64,000 nucleotides of DNA, from positions 1,116,001 through 1,180,000 of the forward strand of contig NZ_CP019450.1 of the NCBI RefSeq assembly GCF_001983995.1, written 5' to 3'. This document shows, piece after piece, positions 39,857 to 49,238 of this stretch; the stretch's first letter is position 1, and the number at the start of each line of letters is the position of its first letter. The position numbers and the translations under genes are program-made. Origin of the DNA: Halioglobus japonicus. GTDB lineage: Bacteria; Pseudomonadota; Gammaproteobacteria; Pseudomonadales; Halieaceae. The notes under the pieces were generated by a model. That model did no database searches, was not told the DNA's origin, and worked only from the letters and a program-made list of their open reading frames with translations.

Positions 39857-40720
39857 TCAGTGATGCTGTGCGACAGTGTGTCCAGCGTCATCGCTTCGCT
39901 GCCATTCAGGAGGGCCGAACACGCTCATCCAGCGCTCGTGACCTGAACGGGACTGCAGCAGATCACGCGCTATTTGCTGCCACACATAAAATGTGAGCTT
40001 TATCGGATTGTTGCTGTCAATGTTCTTGATCAGGCCGTAGCGCACCGGTGATTCTTCCTTGGCATAAGTGCCGAATAGATGGTCCCAGAGCATGAAAATG
40101 TTGCCGTAGTTCTTGTCGATATACTCGGGGTTACTACCGTGGTGCACTCTGTGCGCGGACGGCGTATTGAACAGAAACTCAAACGGTCTTGGCAGGCGGC
40201 CGATGACCTGTGTGTGTCCCACTACGCCCCAGAGCGTTGCGATAACACCGGCGACGGCTGTGATACTTGGGTCGAAGCCCAGCAGCGGCAGTGCTATGAA
40301 GAAGGGTACCTTGCTGAGCGGACCGAACCAAGCCTGACGGAAAGCGACACTGAAGTTCATGTGCTGGCTGCAGTGGTGATTCATATGCACGGCCCACAGA
40401 AACCGCACCCGGTGGGATGCTCTGTGATACCAGTAGAACGTGAGATCGATGGCGAAGAATATGACGATCCACTGCATCCACAGCGGCACCTCAAGGGCAA
40501 TATCGAACAGGCGGAACTGATAGAGGTAAAAATACAGACCGATGATAGTGCTCTGTGTGATGCCGTTGATGAGTATGTTGCCCCCTAGCAGACCGAGCGT
40601 GCCGAGTACGTCGCTCCGGTCGTAGTGGGCCAAGCCGCGCGCGGAGGTGAAAGCGACCTCTGCAGCGATCATCAGCACCACAATGGGCGCGCCTATGGCG
40701 TAGACGTCTGCGCTGGTCAT
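39857..40720 (-). CDS. fatty-acid hydroxylase / sterol desaturase superfamily protein
   Basis: The ATG at 40720 overlaps the TetR stop (ATGA), which signals coupled translation; this gives 287 residues. Histidine clusters of the di-iron membrane hydroxylases are present in order: HRASH (about residue 103), HMNHH (about 115) and HRVHH (about 190), within four hydrophobic membrane segments. Family members hydroxylate or desaturate sterols, fatty acids, or lipid head groups. Cotranscription with TetR and the nearby TonB receptor, LysR and BVMO genes suggests a lipid-oxidation module. Substrate unknown. Confidence 0.87.
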   Translation of the reverse strand: MTSADVYAIGAPIVVLMIAAEVAFTSARGLAHYDRSDVLGTLGLLGGNILINGITQSTIIGLYFYLYQFRLFDIALEVPLWMQWIVIFFAIDLTFYWYHRASHRVRFLWAVHMNHHCSQHMNFSVAFRQAWFGPLSKVPFFIALPLLGFDPSITAVAGVIATLWGVVGHTQVIGRLPRPFEFLFNTPSAHRVHHGSNPEYIDKNYGNIFMLWDHLFGTYAKEESPVRYGLIKNIDSNNPIKLTFYVWQQIARDLLQSRSGHERWMSVFGPPEWQRSDDAGHTVAQHH

Positions 40721-41355
40721 GACAGGTATTCCTTTTTCAGTGCCCCGGTAGCCCACAGGTCAATGACCGTGTGCAGAGCGCTGCGGCGGGTCATGTCACA
40801 GCGCTCAAAGACGTTTTGCTCGCTAGCGTGTCTCATCATTACCATCAAAGTCGACAGGGCAAGGTCAGCGTTGAGGTCCTGCCTGATGGTATCGAGCAGA
40901 CTGCGGCGTGAATGTGCCATGAAAAGCTGGTAGTGCTCTACATAGACGGCATGGGCCTCGGGGAAATCGCGCTCCAACTGCAGCCAGAACTCAGCGGAGA
41001 AACGGCCGATATGATCCATCCACTGGGTGATGAGAAGCTCGATCCTCTGTTTAGGCTGCAAGCCCTCTTTCAATCCCCGCTCACGTCTGGAGAACCATAT
41101 GTCGGCCCAGGAGTCGATGAGTGCGGTGACGATATGCGCTTTGCTGTCGAACAATCGATATAGCGTCCTGCTGCTAATGCCCACTTCCCTGACCAACTCG
41201 CTAATAACGACATTGCGTGGCCCGACCGTCCGGGCGTGTTGCTCAAATACCGACAGAACACGTGCGCGTAGGGCGTCGTCCCGGGCAGTGATCGCGGTGT
41301 CTGTTGCCATGGTTGCTGTTGTGTCGGTGTTACTTGTGGAAAATATGAAAAACAT
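40717..41355 (-). CDS. TetR-family transcriptional regulator
   Basis: 212 residues; start at ATG 41355 with ribosome site AAGGA. The N-terminal helix-turn-helix is VVISELVREVGISSRTLYRLFDSKAHIVTALI, followed by a helical ligand-binding domain. Its stop overlaps the hydroxylase start. A perfect 8-bp inverted repeat with a 10-base spacer (41339-41364) covers its ribosome site, so autorepression is likely. It may also control the divergent TonB receptor; ligand unknown. Confidence 0.88.
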   Translation of the reverse strand: MFFIFSTSNTDTTATMATDTAITARDDALRARVLSVFEQHARTVGPRNVVISELVREVGISSRTLYRLFDSKAHIVTALIDSWADIWFSRRERGLKEGLQPKQRIELLITQWMDHIGRFSAEFWLQLERDFPEAHAVYVEHYQLFMAHSRRSLLDTIRQDLNADLALSTLMVMMRHASEQNVFERCDMTRRSALHTVIDLWATGALKKEYLS

Positions 41356-41364
41356 AATATTTTC
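41339..41364. promoter_or_regulatory. probable TetR operator GAAAATAT-N10-ATATTTTC
   Basis: A perfect 8-bp inverted repeat with a 10-base spacer lies across the ribosome site and start codon of the TetR gene and near the promoter of the divergent TonB receptor. Operator role is inferred. Confidence 0.55.
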
Positions 41365-41482
41365 CTTGTTATCTTAAGTCAACCTTTTTACACTCGCGCG
41401 CCGCATACAACCTTCCGCAAGCCGCCGTGCAACAGTCAAGCCCGGCTGCGGAGGTACTGCAAATAACAGAATAGAGGGCGGT

Positions 41483-43942
41483 ATGAGGTACAGCATCAAT
41501 TGGCTCGATGCAGCAATGGGCTCTCCACGAGGTTCGGTTCTGATGCGAGCTGCGACGATCGCGGTGTGGGCTTTGCTGCCGCTTACCGGGCAGGCACAGA
41601 TGCTGGAGGAAGTGCTGGTCACGGCTCAAAAACGTGCGCAATCTCTGCAGGATGTGCCTATTTCCGTCTCGGCGGTCAGCGGTGAAAAACTAGAGCGTGC
41701 CGGCATTCTAGACTTTGCTGACCTATCTGCCTATGTGCCGAATTTTCAAAAGGCGGATACCGCGCTGGGGCCGGTGCTGTTGATCCGGGGTATCGGCTCC
41801 GGCGTCAATCAAAGTTTTGAACAATCGGTAGTCCAGTACGCCGACGATGTTGCGCTTGGGAGGGCGCCTCTGGCCCGCATGCCGTTCATGGATTTTGAGC
41901 GTGTAGAGGTCTTGCGCGGCCCGCAGAATGTGCTGTTTGGAAAAAACAGCATCGGCGGAGCACTATCAATTACTACCGCGGAGCCCACAGAAGCCTTTGA
42001 AGGCCGTGTCTCTGCCGAGTACGAGCATGATTACAATCAGCAGCTCTATACTGGAGTCCTATCGGGACCACTCACCGGCGCATTGGCTGGACGCCTCGCG
42101 GTCCGATCGTATTCGGACGCCGGTTACTACGATAACTTGACCTCAGGCAATCAAGAGCCGGGACGGGACGAGTTCTCCATTCGTGGAAAACTGCGCTGGG
42201 ATTTCAACGACGCTATCACCTCCACGTTGAAAGCTGAGCACGCTGCGATTGAGGCCAATGGCACCCCCAGTGAGGTATTTCTGAACATGCCGTCTGGCAC
42301 AGGGCCTTTATCCTTTCTGTTTTCCGGTTTGACTTATCCCGAAATCGGCGAGCTGCTAGGAGAACTGACGGGCGAGGACGTCGGTTCCGAGGACGGCGTA
42401 TTCAACTTCAGGCGGTCCACGAACGTCGAGGAGTCATCGGAAATCGCTGCGACCAATATCACGCTGCGGCTGGAGGGTAAACTCGGCGCTATCGATGTGA
42501 CCGGCGTAACGGCGTGGCTCGAATACGACACCGACGAGCTGTGTGATTGCGATCAGTTGGGGCTTGATGTCCTGTCGATCACACAGAGTGAAGACTACCA
42601 GCAGTTCAGTCAGGAACTGCGCTTTACCTCGCCCGTCGGTGGTGCTTTCGACTGGATAGGTGGTGCGTTCTATCAATATTCGGACCTTGCTTTTGACAGT
42701 TTTAGTCTGGTTGACGATAACAATGTGTTGACCGCTCTGGGCGTGCTGGGTAACAGCCTTGGCCCGGCTGGTGCAGAGCTCACAGCGATTGGTTTGGGTG
42801 CTAATTCACAGACTGGGCGTGCATACGACTCAGAGAGTGAGATTTTCGCCGTATTCGCACAGGCCACTTGGCACCTGTCGGCCCACGTGCGTATGACAAT
42901 TGGCGCCCGTTATACCTACGAGGAGAAGACGGCATCGCGTGTTATCGATAGCCGGAATACGGCGACAGACGACTTTGATATCGAACAGTCGATTGTTGTC
43001 AATCAGCTGCTGGGGATCGACCTGCAAACGCTCGGTGAGCTCAGTGCCACCCAGGCGCTGGGTCCGGAGTACCCCAAGGGCTTCTTTTCCACTCACAACC
43101 TGGATCAGACGAACAGTGAAGACGCGTTCACGCCCAGCTTGGTTCTCGAATGGGACGCCAGTGACAGCGCTATGGTCTACGGCTCTGTCGCCAGCGGCTA
43201 CAAATCTGGCGGTTTTGATGCCCGTGGCAATCGCGAGGGTGATTTCTTCTACGACAATGAAACCGTGGTGACTTACGAGCTGGGTGCGAAAACCAGGCTT
43301 TTTGACAACCGTGCAGAGCTTAACGCTGCAGCCTTCTACACCGATTATCGTGATCTACAGGTCAGTCAGTTTGATGGTGAAGCCGGCTTTTTTGTTGGCA
43401 ATGCGCCCAAGGCCGTGACGCAGGGCGTTGAACTGGATGGCCGGGTCCAGCTATCCGAAGGACTGTCGGCCACCCTCTCGATGGCCTATCTTGACTTCGA
43501 ATTTAAGGAGTATGAGGGTTCCTGCTCCAGGCCCGAGTTTATTGAGACGGGCGTCAGGCAGTGTGACTACCAGGGCAGGCGCAATATATTTACGCCCGAG
43601 TGGTCGGGTAGCCTGGGTCTGGCCTATACCAGAATGATTGCATCTGGATACTCTTTGTACGCCGGCTTAGACGTGAGCTACGTCGACGAGCAGTTTGTCG
43701 AGGTGACCCTTTATGAACCATTGCAGCAGGATGCCTATACTCGGGTTAACGCGCAGCTGGGTCTCGAGTCGGATCGCTGGTCGATCTTGCTGATCGGCCG
43801 CAACCTGACGGATGAAGATATCACAAGCTATATTTCAGAGGTCACCCTGTCCGGCGGTAACCCGTTTTATGCACCTTCATACGCCGGCTTTTACGAACGT
43901 CCGCAGACCGTGGCGCTACAATTCAACTACTGGTTTGACTGA
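41483..43942 (+). CDS. TonB-dependent outer-membrane receptor
   Basis: 819 residues with a signal peptide (VWALLPLTGQAQM, cleavage near residue 38), the TonB box/plug start MLEEVLVTAQKRAQSLQDVPISVSAVSG, and a plug containing RGIGSG and RGPQNVLFGKNSIGGALSI. A 22-strand barrel ends GFYERPQTVALQFNYWFD with the aromatic C-terminus. The subfamily is the one common in marine bacteria and sphingomonads, often tied to uptake of lipids, sterols, polysaccharides or siderophores. Here it sits between TetR/LysR and lipid hydroxylase genes, favouring a lipophilic substrate (inference). GAGGGCGGT ribosome site precedes the ATG. Confidence 0.92.
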   Translation: MRYSINWLDAAMGSPRGSVLMRAATIAVWALLPLTGQAQMLEEVLVTAQKRAQSLQDVPISVSAVSGEKLERAGILDFADLSAYVPNFQKADTALGPVLLIRGIGSGVNQSFEQSVVQYADDVALGRAPLARMPFMDFERVEVLRGPQNVLFGKNSIGGALSITTAEPTEAFEGRVSAEYEHDYNQQLYTGVLSGPLTGALAGRLAVRSYSDAGYYDNLTSGNQEPGRDEFSIRGKLRWDFNDAITSTLKAEHAAIEANGTPSEVFLNMPSGTGPLSFLFSGLTYPEIGELLGELTGEDVGSEDGVFNFRRSTNVEESSEIAATNITLRLEGKLGAIDVTGVTAWLEYDTDELCDCDQLGLDVLSITQSEDYQQFSQELRFTSPVGGAFDWIGGAFYQYSDLAFDSFSLVDDNNVLTALGVLGNSLGPAGAELTAIGLGANSQTGRAYDSESEIFAVFAQATWHLSAHVRMTIGARYTYEEKTASRVIDSRNTATDDFDIEQSIVVNQLLGIDLQTLGELSATQALGPEYPKGFFSTHNLDQTNSEDAFTPSLVLEWDASDSAMVYGSVASGYKSGGFDARGNREGDFFYDNETVVTYELGAKTRLFDNRAELNAAAFYTDYRDLQVSQFDGEAGFFVGNAPKAVTQGVELDGRVQLSEGLSATLSMAYLDFEFKEYEGSCSRPEFIETGVRQCDYQGRRNIFTPEWSGSLGLAYTRMIASGYSLYAGLDVSYVDEQFVEVTLYEPLQQDAYTRVNAQLGLESDRWSILLIGRNLTDEDITSYISEVTLSGGNPFYAPSYAGFYERPQTVALQFNYWFD

Positions 43943-44030
43943 GTGCTATTGGCGGGGGGCAGAAAGTTCTGAGGCGGCTCCTGTGCGCACCGATGCCAGA
44001 GCCAGGGCACTCGAGGCGACGCCAGACTAG

Positions 44031-44318
44031 GCCTATCGCTTCGCTCAGGGCGGTGTACTGTATATCCAGTGCGTCGGCAAAGACCGTTTTGGTACACGGA
44101 AAATACAGATCGACAGTCTCCTAGACGTTACCGTGCTGACAGATCATGCGGAGCTTCTTTGCGAGTTGAAAATCTATCACACGCCCGGCGCAGGGTACGA
44201 TTCCAGATACGCCTGCCTGATGGATCGATACTTGTCCGATGTGGGGATGCAGATCTACAGCTGGGTGGTGGTCATGGAACGCGACCGCGTAGCCGAGAGG
44301 TCAGTGTCCTCTGAGTGA
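44031..44318 (+). other. open 95-codon stretch of unclear coding status
   Basis: From just after an in-frame TAG to a stop at 44318 this frame is open and has reasonable codon use: GGVLYIQCVGKDRFGTRKIQI, LTDHAELLCELKIYHTPGAG and CLMDRYLSDVGMQIYSWVV. No ATG with a ribosome site exists in the first half; a GTG at 44133 would give 61 residues. It could be a truncated gene or chance. No family recognised. The rest of the 43943-44398 interval has no feature I can name. Confidence 0.3.
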
Positions 44319-44398
44319 TATCGGGCGTTGGCAGGCGGCCATAGCACAAACACGTGGCGCAGGTTATCGCAGGCATCGACCCATAAACTCTTCCGCAA

Positions 44399-45298
44399 TC
44401 AATCCAGATCGAGTATACGGCCACGCAACCACTGCCACCCCAAATCATTACTGCGAGAGCTGTGCCACATCAGGTAGATCGTTAAGGGCCGTATATGAAA
44501 CGGCACCGGCAGTATTTGGAGGCTGGGCGCGAAGCCTTCGAACTGGGCCATGCGTTGAGGCACGATGGCAATGGCATCTGACTTCATCACGACGGGAGGC
44601 ACGGCAAGGTACTGATGCACTGCCGTCATTATGTTCCGGGTGCCGCCGCGCGTGGACATGAAGTCTTCCAGGATGGCTCTCCGCTCCTCGCCGAATGTCA
44701 TTACAACGTGACGTTCAGCAAAGTACGCTTTTTTAGTGATCGAGCCCCGGATTCGCGGATGGCCCTTACGGGCGATCACTGCCAAGGCTTCCTGTCCAAA
44801 AATGGCGTACTCCACCTGCGGCAATTCTGGCTTAACAAAGTCAAAACACCCATCAATGGCGCCAGAGGCTACAAGCTCAAGGCCGGTCTGGCTCTGGTCA
44901 AGCACCGATTGAATCCCGATACTACTACCGGCACTGCTGAGCAGGCTGAGGATTCTGGGCAGCAGGTCTAGCTCACCATAGCGCCCGAAGGCCAATTTGA
45001 AGATGCGGTTTGAAGCGGCTGCATCGAATGCTTGTGAATTTTCCAGCGCCGATTCGACGATGTCTAGCGCGTGTTGCAAGGGCTCAAAAAGCTCTTCTGC
45101 GCAGTGTGTTGGCGTCATCCCCCTGGGCGCACGCACGAACAAGGTTTTGTTGATGGACTGTTGCAGTCGCTTAAGCGCAAGGCTCACGGCAGGCTGCGTC
45201 ATATGCAGCGATTCGGCAGCCCGGGATATGCTACCCGTCTCGTATACCGCGAGGAATACTTTGAGCAGGTTAAGGTCGAACGTTCTGATATTACGCAT
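44399..45298 (-). CDS. LysR-family transcriptional regulator
   Basis: 299 residues from the ATG at 45298 (an upstream in-frame ATG would add seven residues). The helix-turn-helix is FDLNLLKVFLAVYETGSISRAAESLHMTQPAVSLALKRLQ, followed by an effector domain of normal length. It is divergent from the hydroxylase/BVMO pair, and a perfect 17-base AT-rich palindrome lies in the gap, so it is the likely regulator of those genes. The LDLD end and the SRSND stretch place it near the NodD/NahR-type subgroup (weak). Confidence 0.88.
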   Translation of the reverse strand: MRNIRTFDLNLLKVFLAVYETGSISRAAESLHMTQPAVSLALKRLQQSINKTLFVRAPRGMTPTHCAEELFEPLQHALDIVESALENSQAFDAAASNRIFKLAFGRYGELDLLPRILSLLSSAGSSIGIQSVLDQSQTGLELVASGAIDGCFDFVKPELPQVEYAIFGQEALAVIARKGHPRIRGSITKKAYFAERHVVMTFGEERRAILEDFMSTRGGTRNIMTAVHQYLAVPPVVMKSDAIAIVPQRMAQFEGFAPSLQILPVPFHIRPLTIYLMWHSSRSNDLGWQWLRGRILDLD

Positions 45299-45319
45299 GT
45301 TTATACCAGTTAATAACAA

Positions 45320-45336
45320 ATATTAATTATTAATAT
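45320..45336. promoter_or_regulatory. 17-bp palindrome ATATTAAT-T-ATTAATAT
   Basis: A perfect AT-rich palindrome centred 31 bases before the LysR start and about 60 bases before the hydroxylase start. This is the usual place for a LysR operator; function inferred. Confidence 0.55.
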
Positions 45337-45388
45337 ATATGAGCGTACCCTAGACTGCCAAGGTCGAAACGGCGAGGTAAAGGTTGTG

Positions 45389-46284
45389 ATGGAGTCAGGC
45401 AGCGTTAACGACCAGTTCACCTACATAACACTGGGGTTGTTCGGGTTTTATATCATCTATGAGGGGCTGCGCGGCCGCTACCGCGATGGCCGCAAAACCC
45501 TCAAGGACTGGCAAATCTTCGGTATCTCGTTTGCCTGGCTGCAGTTCGTTGAGCGGCCAATGCTGATTGTGTGCTCATACTTCACATACCGTACATTGAT
45601 GCCAGGTCTGGAGGGTAATTACGGGCACTGGCAGGACGCTTATTTGGTGCCTTTGATTGTTGCCTTTATTCTTATCGATGAGCTGCTGCACGGCTCTGTA
45701 CACTACTTTGCCCACGCGAAACGCGCGAAAAACAAGTGGCTTGCAGTGATACAGCGCTGGTACAAGGGGCTCACCGGCTGCATCACACTAACGGCGGCCC
45801 CGATGGTAAAGGGCAGATCGGGGCTTCTCAGACCATTGTTGTAAGCTGGGGGTGGCCGTTCTCGTTACCCAACTACTGGTTCGGTACGTTCTGCCTATAC
45901 CTCGGGCTGTGGGAGGTCTGGATTTGGGGCACCTCGATGAAGAGTCTGTGGGGCATTCATAATCATGCCAACCTGACCTATGACATGACCTTACTGAAGC
46001 ACAGAAGTCCGCTGATTTCGAAAACCATGTATGCCCTTTGCCATGTGTTTGTATTTCCGAATCAGCACCACCATCATCATAGTCGCAGCAGCAACTCGGG
46101 GAAAAACTTTCAGAATTTTATCGCGCTTTATGATTGGTTGCTGTGGAAGAAGCTGGTGATATCGACAGAGCGGCCCGCGGTTTACGGCTGGCGCAAAAGC
46201 GAGGCCGAAGAAACTAGCGTTCTCTATCGATTTTTTCACAGGCCCTTTATGGATAAATGGAAGTTGGGGTTCTTCAAGCCGTGA
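45389..46284 (+). CDS. fatty-acid hydroxylase superfamily protein (one-base frameshift)
   Basis: Membrane di-iron hydroxylase-like protein of about 298 residues after repair; start ATG at 45389 (or GTG 45386) with GAGG and AAAGG upstream. The frame breaks at the G4 run 45766-45769: with a fifth G the text continues KGAHRLHHTNGGPDGKGQ. Histidine clusters are present: HGSVHYFAHAKRAKNK near 110 and HRLHH after the join, with HNHANLTYD and QHHHHHHSR later, unusually histidine-rich. The stop overlaps the GTG start of the BVMO gene. The pair is likely transcribed under the LysR gene next door. Substrate unknown. Confidence 0.78.
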
Positions 46285-47765
46285 GTGATGTAGAGTCCCA
46301 AGCAAATGCTTGCGATAGCGACGAGGCAAGTTTTGTGGAGGTGATCGTCGTTGGCGCAGGCTTTGCAGGTATTGGTGCCGCAATCAAGCTGAAGGAAGCC
46401 AACTTTGACTTCGTTATTCTCGAGAAGACAGCAGACATAGGCGGCGTGTGGCGCGAAAATACTTACCCGGATTGCGCCTGTGATATACCTTCGAGCCTAT
46501 ACTCTTTCTCCTTTGCGCCTAAGGCTAACTGGTCGCATTTTTATGCGCGCCAGGTAGAAATTCAACAATACGCGAAAGATATGGTAGGCCGATACGGTCT
46601 GCATAACTCTATACGCTTTCACAGCGAGTTGTATGAGGCGCGCTGGGATTCCGCCAGAAATGAGTGGCTCCTCGACACCGCCACGGGCAGGTACCGCTGC
46701 CGTTACTTCATTGCCGCCACCGGCCCGATGCACGTGCCCGTAACGCCCACAATCACGGGAATGGAGACATTCAGCGGTGATCGTTTCCATTCTGCGCAAT
46801 GGCCTAAAAGTTACGATTTTTCCAACAAGCGTGTTGCGGTTATTGGCAGCGGAGCATCAGCTATACAGTTCCTTCCGGTAGTTCGCAAACAGGCGCAGCA
46901 CGTGACGCTATTTCAGCGAACTCCGCCGTGGGTGCTGCCCAAGCTGGATGTGCGTATATCGCCCGCGTGGCAACGCCGATTTGAGCGCTTCCCCTTTTTG
47001 CAGCGATTGCTAAGAAAGGCGCTCTATCTCCAGTTTGAGCTGCTTAACAGCGGCCTGAAATGGTCGACTTTTACCCGACGATTGCAGTCGGCGGGTATCC
47101 GCAACATGGAAAGAGCAATCAACGATAGCTCACTGCTCGCAAAGCTGACGCCCGACTATACGATAGGTTGCAAGCGCATCTTGCAGTCCAACACCTGGTA
47201 TCCGGCACTGGCTTCCGACAATGTCACGGTAACCGACGGCGTCAGCCATATCGAAGATGGTCAACTGGTCGCCGCGGACGGCTCGACCCATGAGGTCGAT
47301 GTCATCATATTCGCGACTGGATTCGAGGTGGCCAACCCGCCGATCGCAGAGCTAATTGTATGTGCTGGCGGTGAGACGCTGGCGCAGCAGTGGGCTGGAA
47401 GTCCTAATGTTTATCTCGGCACCCTCGCCGAGGATTGTCCAAACCTTTTTCTTACCTTTGGTCCGAATCTCTATACGTTCTCCTCGGCGTTCGTGATTAT
47501 TGAGGCGCAGCTTAAACTGATCATTCGCACGTTGACGCAGGCAAGGCGCCGGCAGGTGGTGAAGCTGCAAGTTTGTGCCGAGAAAAACAGGGACTACAAC
47601 GTAGAGTTACAACAGGCGCTTCAAGGCACAGTATGGAATAGCGGCGGCTGTTCCAGTTACTTTATGGATAGCAATGGCCGAAACAGTAGTAACTGGCCAT
47701 GGACTACTTGTGCCATGCGCAGGCGCTTTGCAGCGTTTCGCCTGAATGACTGCGAAACAAGCTAA
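46281..47765 (+). CDS. type I Baeyer-Villiger monooxygenase-like flavoprotein
   Basis: The GTG at 46281 overlaps the hydroxylase stop (GTGA), giving 494 residues. N-terminal FAD Rossmann motif GAGFAGIG, NADPH Rossmann motif GSGASAIQ near residue 190, and the fingerprint FxGxxxHxxxWP as FSGDRFHSAQWP at 164-175 between them. The enzyme class converts ketones to esters or lactones using FAD and NADPH. With two lipid hydroxylases nearby it could act on a ketone formed from a sterol, fatty acid or cyclic alcohol (inference). Translational coupling makes operon membership certain. Confidence 0.93.
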   Translation: MSDVESQANACDSDEASFVEVIVVGAGFAGIGAAIKLKEANFDFVILEKTADIGGVWRENTYPDCACDIPSSLYSFSFAPKANWSHFYARQVEIQQYAKDMVGRYGLHNSIRFHSELYEARWDSARNEWLLDTATGRYRCRYFIAATGPMHVPVTPTITGMETFSGDRFHSAQWPKSYDFSNKRVAVIGSGASAIQFLPVVRKQAQHVTLFQRTPPWVLPKLDVRISPAWQRRFERFPFLQRLLRKALYLQFELLNSGLKWSTFTRRLQSAGIRNMERAINDSSLLAKLTPDYTIGCKRILQSNTWYPALASDNVTVTDGVSHIEDGQLVAADGSTHEVDVIIFATGFEVANPPIAELIVCAGGETLAQQWAGSPNVYLGTLAEDCPNLFLTFGPNLYTFSSAFVIIEAQLKLIIRTLTQARRRQVVKLQVCAEKNRDYNVELQQALQGTVWNSGGCSSYFMDSNGRNSSNWPWTTCAMRRRFAAFRLNDCETS

Positions 47766-47982
47766 GGCTGGCAGAGCAACGCTTACACATTCTCTCGCCA
47801 GGATAAACAGCGTCACGTCGCCGGAGTGTGCTCGCTGCCGAATTTTTCGCTGGAGGTCTGTCTATGAGGCCACAAATTCGCTATATCACGGATATTTTCC
47901 CGGTGGCGCGGCTTAAATACGTTCATCTGTGATCCTGAGGCTAGCGTATATTAAGTACATTTAGTCTGCCGGACGACAACCC

Positions 47983-48378
47983 ATGACAGATAGCCAGCCC
48001 GAGCCTGGTACGCGTAAGAACGTGCTGGGTAAGCCACTAGTCGCGTGCTGTCACGCACCCAGAACAGGTTTCTATCGCGATGGTTTTTGCCGCACGGACA
48101 AGCATGACAGGGGGCGGCACGTTATTTGTGCTGAGATGACAGCGGCGTTCCTGGCATTTACCAGGCAGCGTGGCAACGACTTGTCCACTCCGCGGCCTGA
48201 GTTCGACTTCCCTGGCCTGCAGCCGGGTGATCGCTGGTGCCTATGTGCCCTGCGCTGGCGTGAGGCGCACGAGGCGGGCACGGCCCCAAAAGTGATTCTG
48301 GAGGCCTGCGATGCCAGCGCCCTGCAGGTTGTGTCAATCGAGGTCCTCCAACGTTACGCGATCGCGGGTAGCCATTGA
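47983..48378 (+). CDS. DUF2237 family protein
   Basis: 131 residues that match the DUF2237 layout: NVLGKPLVACC near 15-24, TGFYRDGFCRTDKHDRGRHVICAEMTAAFLAFTRQRGNDLSTPRP, then FPGLQPGDRWCLCALRW and a C-terminal VILEACD. Several conserved Cys and His hint at metal or thiol chemistry, but no activity is established for the family. Coupled to the downstream DUF72 gene by overlapping codons (TTGA). Role unknown. Confidence 0.9.
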   Translation: MTDSQPEPGTRKNVLGKPLVACCHAPRTGFYRDGFCRTDKHDRGRHVICAEMTAAFLAFTRQRGNDLSTPRPEFDFPGLQPGDRWCLCALRWREAHEAGTAPKVILEACDASALQVVSIEVLQRYAIAGSH

Positions 48379-49217
48379 AGGCAAAGCTGGGCTATTTTCT
48401 TGGCTTGCCGGCTTGGGCGTTTCCCGGTTGGTCTGGCAGCTACTTTCCTGAGGGAGGAAGTTCCCTGGCGCACTATGCCAGTGTCTTCAATACTGTTGAG
48501 GGGAATACCACCTTTTACCGGGTGCCGGATGAGGCCAGCGTTGCCCGTTGGCAGCAGGCAGTTGCGGGGTCGGACTTTCGCTTCAGCTTCAAGCTGCCGC
48601 GCTCCGTCACCCATGAGCGCAGGCCAGACTGGATTGCACTGAGCACATTTCTTCGTGTGCTGGAGCCTTTAGGTGATCATCTCGGACCTTTCCTAGTGCA
48701 ATGTCCTGCCACGCTGGGCCCGATGGAGCTGGCCGTGCTCGAAAGATTGTTCGTGGCCTTGCCGGCCGACTTTCGGTATGTGCTGGAGGTGCGCCACCCG
48801 GAATTCTTCTATTGTCCACAGCTGCTGGAGCCTCTGTTAGAGCGAACCGGCGCTGGTCGAGTGATGTTCGACAGTAGGCCAATCTATAATGAAGACATAC
48901 GGCACCCCGAGGTCTTAGCCGCGCGCCATAAAAAGCCAGACGTGCCGCTATTAGACACAGTTTACAACGGCCTAGTTTACGCGAGGGTGGTCCTGCATCC
49001 TGATCAGAATCTGAACACCCCATATGTCGATGAGTGGTTGCAGCGTTGCTCGGATTACCTTTCCGCAGGGTTCACGGTGTACTTCATGATGCACTGTCCC
49101 AATAACCAGCACTGCCCTGAATTCGCAGCGACCTTCCACGACGCTTTACGAGGGAAAGTAGCTGATCTTCCCGGTCTTCCTGCCTGGCCAATGCCACAAC
49201 AGAGCAGCTTGTTCTGA
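48375..49217 (+). CDS. DUF72 family protein
   Basis: 280 residues starting at a TTG that overlaps the DUF2237 stop. The family is a TIM-barrel-like fold of unknown enzyme activity: GYFLGLPAWAFPGWSGSYFPEGG at the start, EGNTTFYRVPD, FRFSFKLPRSVTHERR and a C-terminal YFMMHCPNNQHCPEFA. The initiator is rare but the overlapping stop and conserved KAKLGYFLGLP support it. Tight coupling to DUF2237 suggests a joint role; function unknown. Confidence 0.88.
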   Translation: MKAKLGYFLGLPAWAFPGWSGSYFPEGGSSLAHYASVFNTVEGNTTFYRVPDEASVARWQQAVAGSDFRFSFKLPRSVTHERRPDWIALSTFLRVLEPLGDHLGPFLVQCPATLGPMELAVLERLFVALPADFRYVLEVRHPEFFYCPQLLEPLLERTGAGRVMFDSRPIYNEDIRHPEVLAARHKKPDVPLLDTVYNGLVYARVVLHPDQNLNTPYVDEWLQRCSDYLSAGFTVYFMMHCPNNQHCPEFAATFHDALRGKVADLPGLPAWPMPQQSSLF

Positions 49218-49238
49218 GCCGAGCTATAGTGCCCCGAA

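Noticed and set aside
39545..39946. Plus-strand frames (133-154 residues) across the 39.5-39.9 kb stretch
   Set aside because: They read antisense to the AraC relic and the hydroxylase end; no motif.
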